From assembly GCA_017411585.1 (NCBI GenBank), contig JAFQPV010000126.1:1-5652 (forward strand): a DNA stretch of 5,652 bases, given 5' to 3'. The stretch's first letter is position 1. Every line of letters starts with the position of its first letter. Below are positions 4,475 through 5,652 of this stretch, piece by piece. This DNA comes from Clostridia bacterium (GTDB lineage Bacteria; Bacillota; Clostridia; UBA1381; UMGS1253). The notes beneath the pieces are model-generated. The model worked only from the letters and a program-made list of their open reading frames with translations, did not search any database and was not told the origin of the DNA. A program made the position numbers and the translations under genes.

Positions 4475-5652
4475 ACATTAGCGGTGCAAATAATCTGAAA
4501 ATTTCTTCAAACAATCTTACAATCGGATTCTTCGTACAGTCCGCCTTCGTAATACGCTGACACACTTTAAGTGTCTGTACATAATCATCATAAAGCTCTT
4601 TTACCGCACGGCTTTCATACATCCATACGCCGCACTCGAAATGTAAATACAGACTGCGAAAATCCAAATTTGCCGTCCCGACCGTTGCAACCGCATCGTC
4701 GCACACAAAGGTCTTTGCGTGCACAAAACCCTTTGAATACTCATAAATCTCCACACCGGCATTCATAAGCTCTCGGTAGTACGAGCGCGTTGTAAAATGC
4801 ACAAAACGCTTGTCCCACTTATGCGGCGTAACAATCTTTACATCCACACCGCTCTTTGCCGCAAGGCACAGCGCGCTGACCATACTGTCATCCAAAATCA
4901 AATACGGCGTGTTGATATACACATACCGCTTTGCGCTGTTAATCATCTGCAAGTACACATGCTCACACACGTTATCCGTATCCATCGGGCTGTCTGCATA
5001 TGGCAAGACAAGACCGTCACTTTCCGGCAATACGATATCCGGCTTAAAGCTTTCGTAATCCGCTTTTTCGTTTGCGCAAAGCTCCCACATCTGTAAAAAC
5101 ATCACAGCAAAGCTCCACGCAGCAGTCCCCTCTAAGCGCACGCCCGCATCCTTCCAATGCCCGTGCTTTTCAATTTCATTGATGTATTCATCCGCCAGAT
5201 TGATACCGCCCGTAAAGGCGATTTTGCCGTCAATTACCGCAATTTTTCTGTGATCGCGGTTATTTTGTATCGTCGATAAAAACGGCCGGAACGGGTTAAA
5301 CACGTGTGTCTTAATGCCATGTTTGCGCAAAAACTTTGCATAATCCTTCGGCAGCAGAAAAAAGCAGCCCATATCATCATAAATCAGGCGCACATCCACA
5401 CCCTGCTTCGCCTTTTCAAACAGCACATCTAAAATGCTGTTCCACATCTTGCCTTCCTGCACAATAAAATACTCTAAAAACACATAATGCTCTGCCTGCT
5501 TGACCGCTTCCAAAAGCGATTCAAAAAAAGCTTCACCCGGCGAAAAATACTGCGTTTGCGTATGTTCATAAACCGAAAAATGCGCGTGCTTTTCCAAATA
5601 ACGCATATGCGTTTCATACGCGGGTGCCTTTTGCGCAGCATCCGTACACACC
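4473..5652 (-). CDS. cls: Cardiolipin synthase, phospholipase D family, N-terminus outside the window
   Basis: The minus-strand frame stays open from the window edge to TAA at 4475-4473, giving about 392 residues. A GTG near 5651 is only the first possible codon, not a believable start: the usual protein is about 480-510 aa with two N-terminal membrane helices, absent here. The enzyme makes cardiolipin from phosphatidylglycerol at the membrane. Numbered from 5651, domain 1 holds 'EHYVFLEYFIV' (54-64), 'VRLIYDDMG' (87-95), and HKD motif 1 H134-K136-D141 in NNRDHRKIAVIDGKIAFTGG, followed by 'INLADEY' (150-156). Domain 2 holds 'YVYINTPYLILDD' (243-255) and HKD motif 2 H311-K313-D318 in GFVHAKTFVCDDAVATVGTA, then 'NLDFRSL' (328-334). 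Both catalytic motifs are intact. The C-terminus ends RLFEEIFRLFAPLM. The promoter lies beyond the window. Confidence 0.93.
   Translation of the reverse strand, partial: VCTDAAQKAPAYETHMRYLEKHAHFSVYEHTQTQYFSPGEAFFESLLEAVKQAEHYVFLEYFIVQEGKMWNSILDVLFEKAKQGVDVRLIYDDMGCFFLLPKDYAKFLRKHGIKTHVFNPFRPFLSTIQNNRDHRKIAVIDGKIAFTGGINLADEYINEIEKHGHWKDAGVRLEGTAAWSFAVMFLQMWELCANEKADYESFKPDIVLPESDGLVLPYADSPMDTDNVCEHVYLQMINSAKRYVYINTPYLILDDSMVSALCLAAKSGVDVKIVTPHKWDKRFVHFTTRSYYRELMNAGVEIYEYSKGFVHAKTFVCDDAVATVGTANLDFRSLYLHFECGVWMYESRAVKELYDDYVQTLKVCQRITKADCTKNPIVRLFEEIFRLFAPLM

Noticed and set aside
4797..5096. Plus-strand ORFs inside the cardiolipin synthase gene
   Set aside because: The minus strand carries an intact two-HKD cardiolipin synthase; the plus-strand frames have arbitrary composition and no credible start signals.
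1..5652. Mobile elements, CRISPR arrays, tRNA genes, toxin-antitoxin or defence genes
   Set aside because: No transposase or integrase motifs, spaced direct repeats, cloverleaf candidates or such gene families were seen. All inverted repeats found fit terminators, attenuators or an operator.

Overview
The window looks like chromosomal DNA from a Gram-positive, low-to-moderate-GC Bacillota, most likely a gut-type Clostridia of the Oscillospiraceae/Ruminococcaceae kind. The evidence is the gene order era - yqzL - recO, strong AGGAGG-type ribosome binding sites, a lipoprotein (not periplasmic) solute-binding protein, and SigA-like promoters. The taxonomic call is inference from gene content and protein style, not from a marker search.

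Region 1 (1-1061, + strand) is housekeeping. It holds the last 41 codons of the ribosome-assembly GTPase Era, a very small YqzL-family ORF (32 aa), and the recombination mediator RecO (246 aa). A hairpin with a T-rich tail overlaps the yqzL stop codon and precedes recO.

Region 2 (about 1060-4073, + strand) is a transporter operon with its own SigA-type promoter, which has an A/T-rich upstream flank and a candidate operator in the spacer. It encodes a complete polar amino-acid ABC importer: lipoprotein binding protein, single permease and ATPase. A cytidine/dCMP-deaminase family enzyme follows the ATPase after 9 nt and probably shares the transcript. A perfect 14-bp hairpin after the binding-protein gene probably sets its mRNA level above that of the permease and ATPase. 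A strong intrinsic terminator closes the operon.

Region 3 (4075-4474, + strand) is a single-gene unit. A consensus promoter (TTGACA, 17 bp, TATAAT) starts two bases after the preceding terminator T-run and drives a 101-aa zinc-ribbon membrane protein of unknown function.

Region 4 (4473-5652, - strand) is the C-terminal part (about 392 codons) of a cardiolipin synthase with both HKD motifs, cut by the window edge. It converges on the zinc-ribbon gene, and a perfect 20-bp bidirectional terminator embeds parts of both stop codons.

I saw no mobile element, CRISPR array, tRNA/rRNA or defence-like cassette. I do not see a new multi-gene system here. The points most worth a second look are the binding protein's loss of the usual carboxylate-binding Arg, the yqzL/recO hairpin geometry, the spacer operator, and the deaminase attached to the transporter operon.
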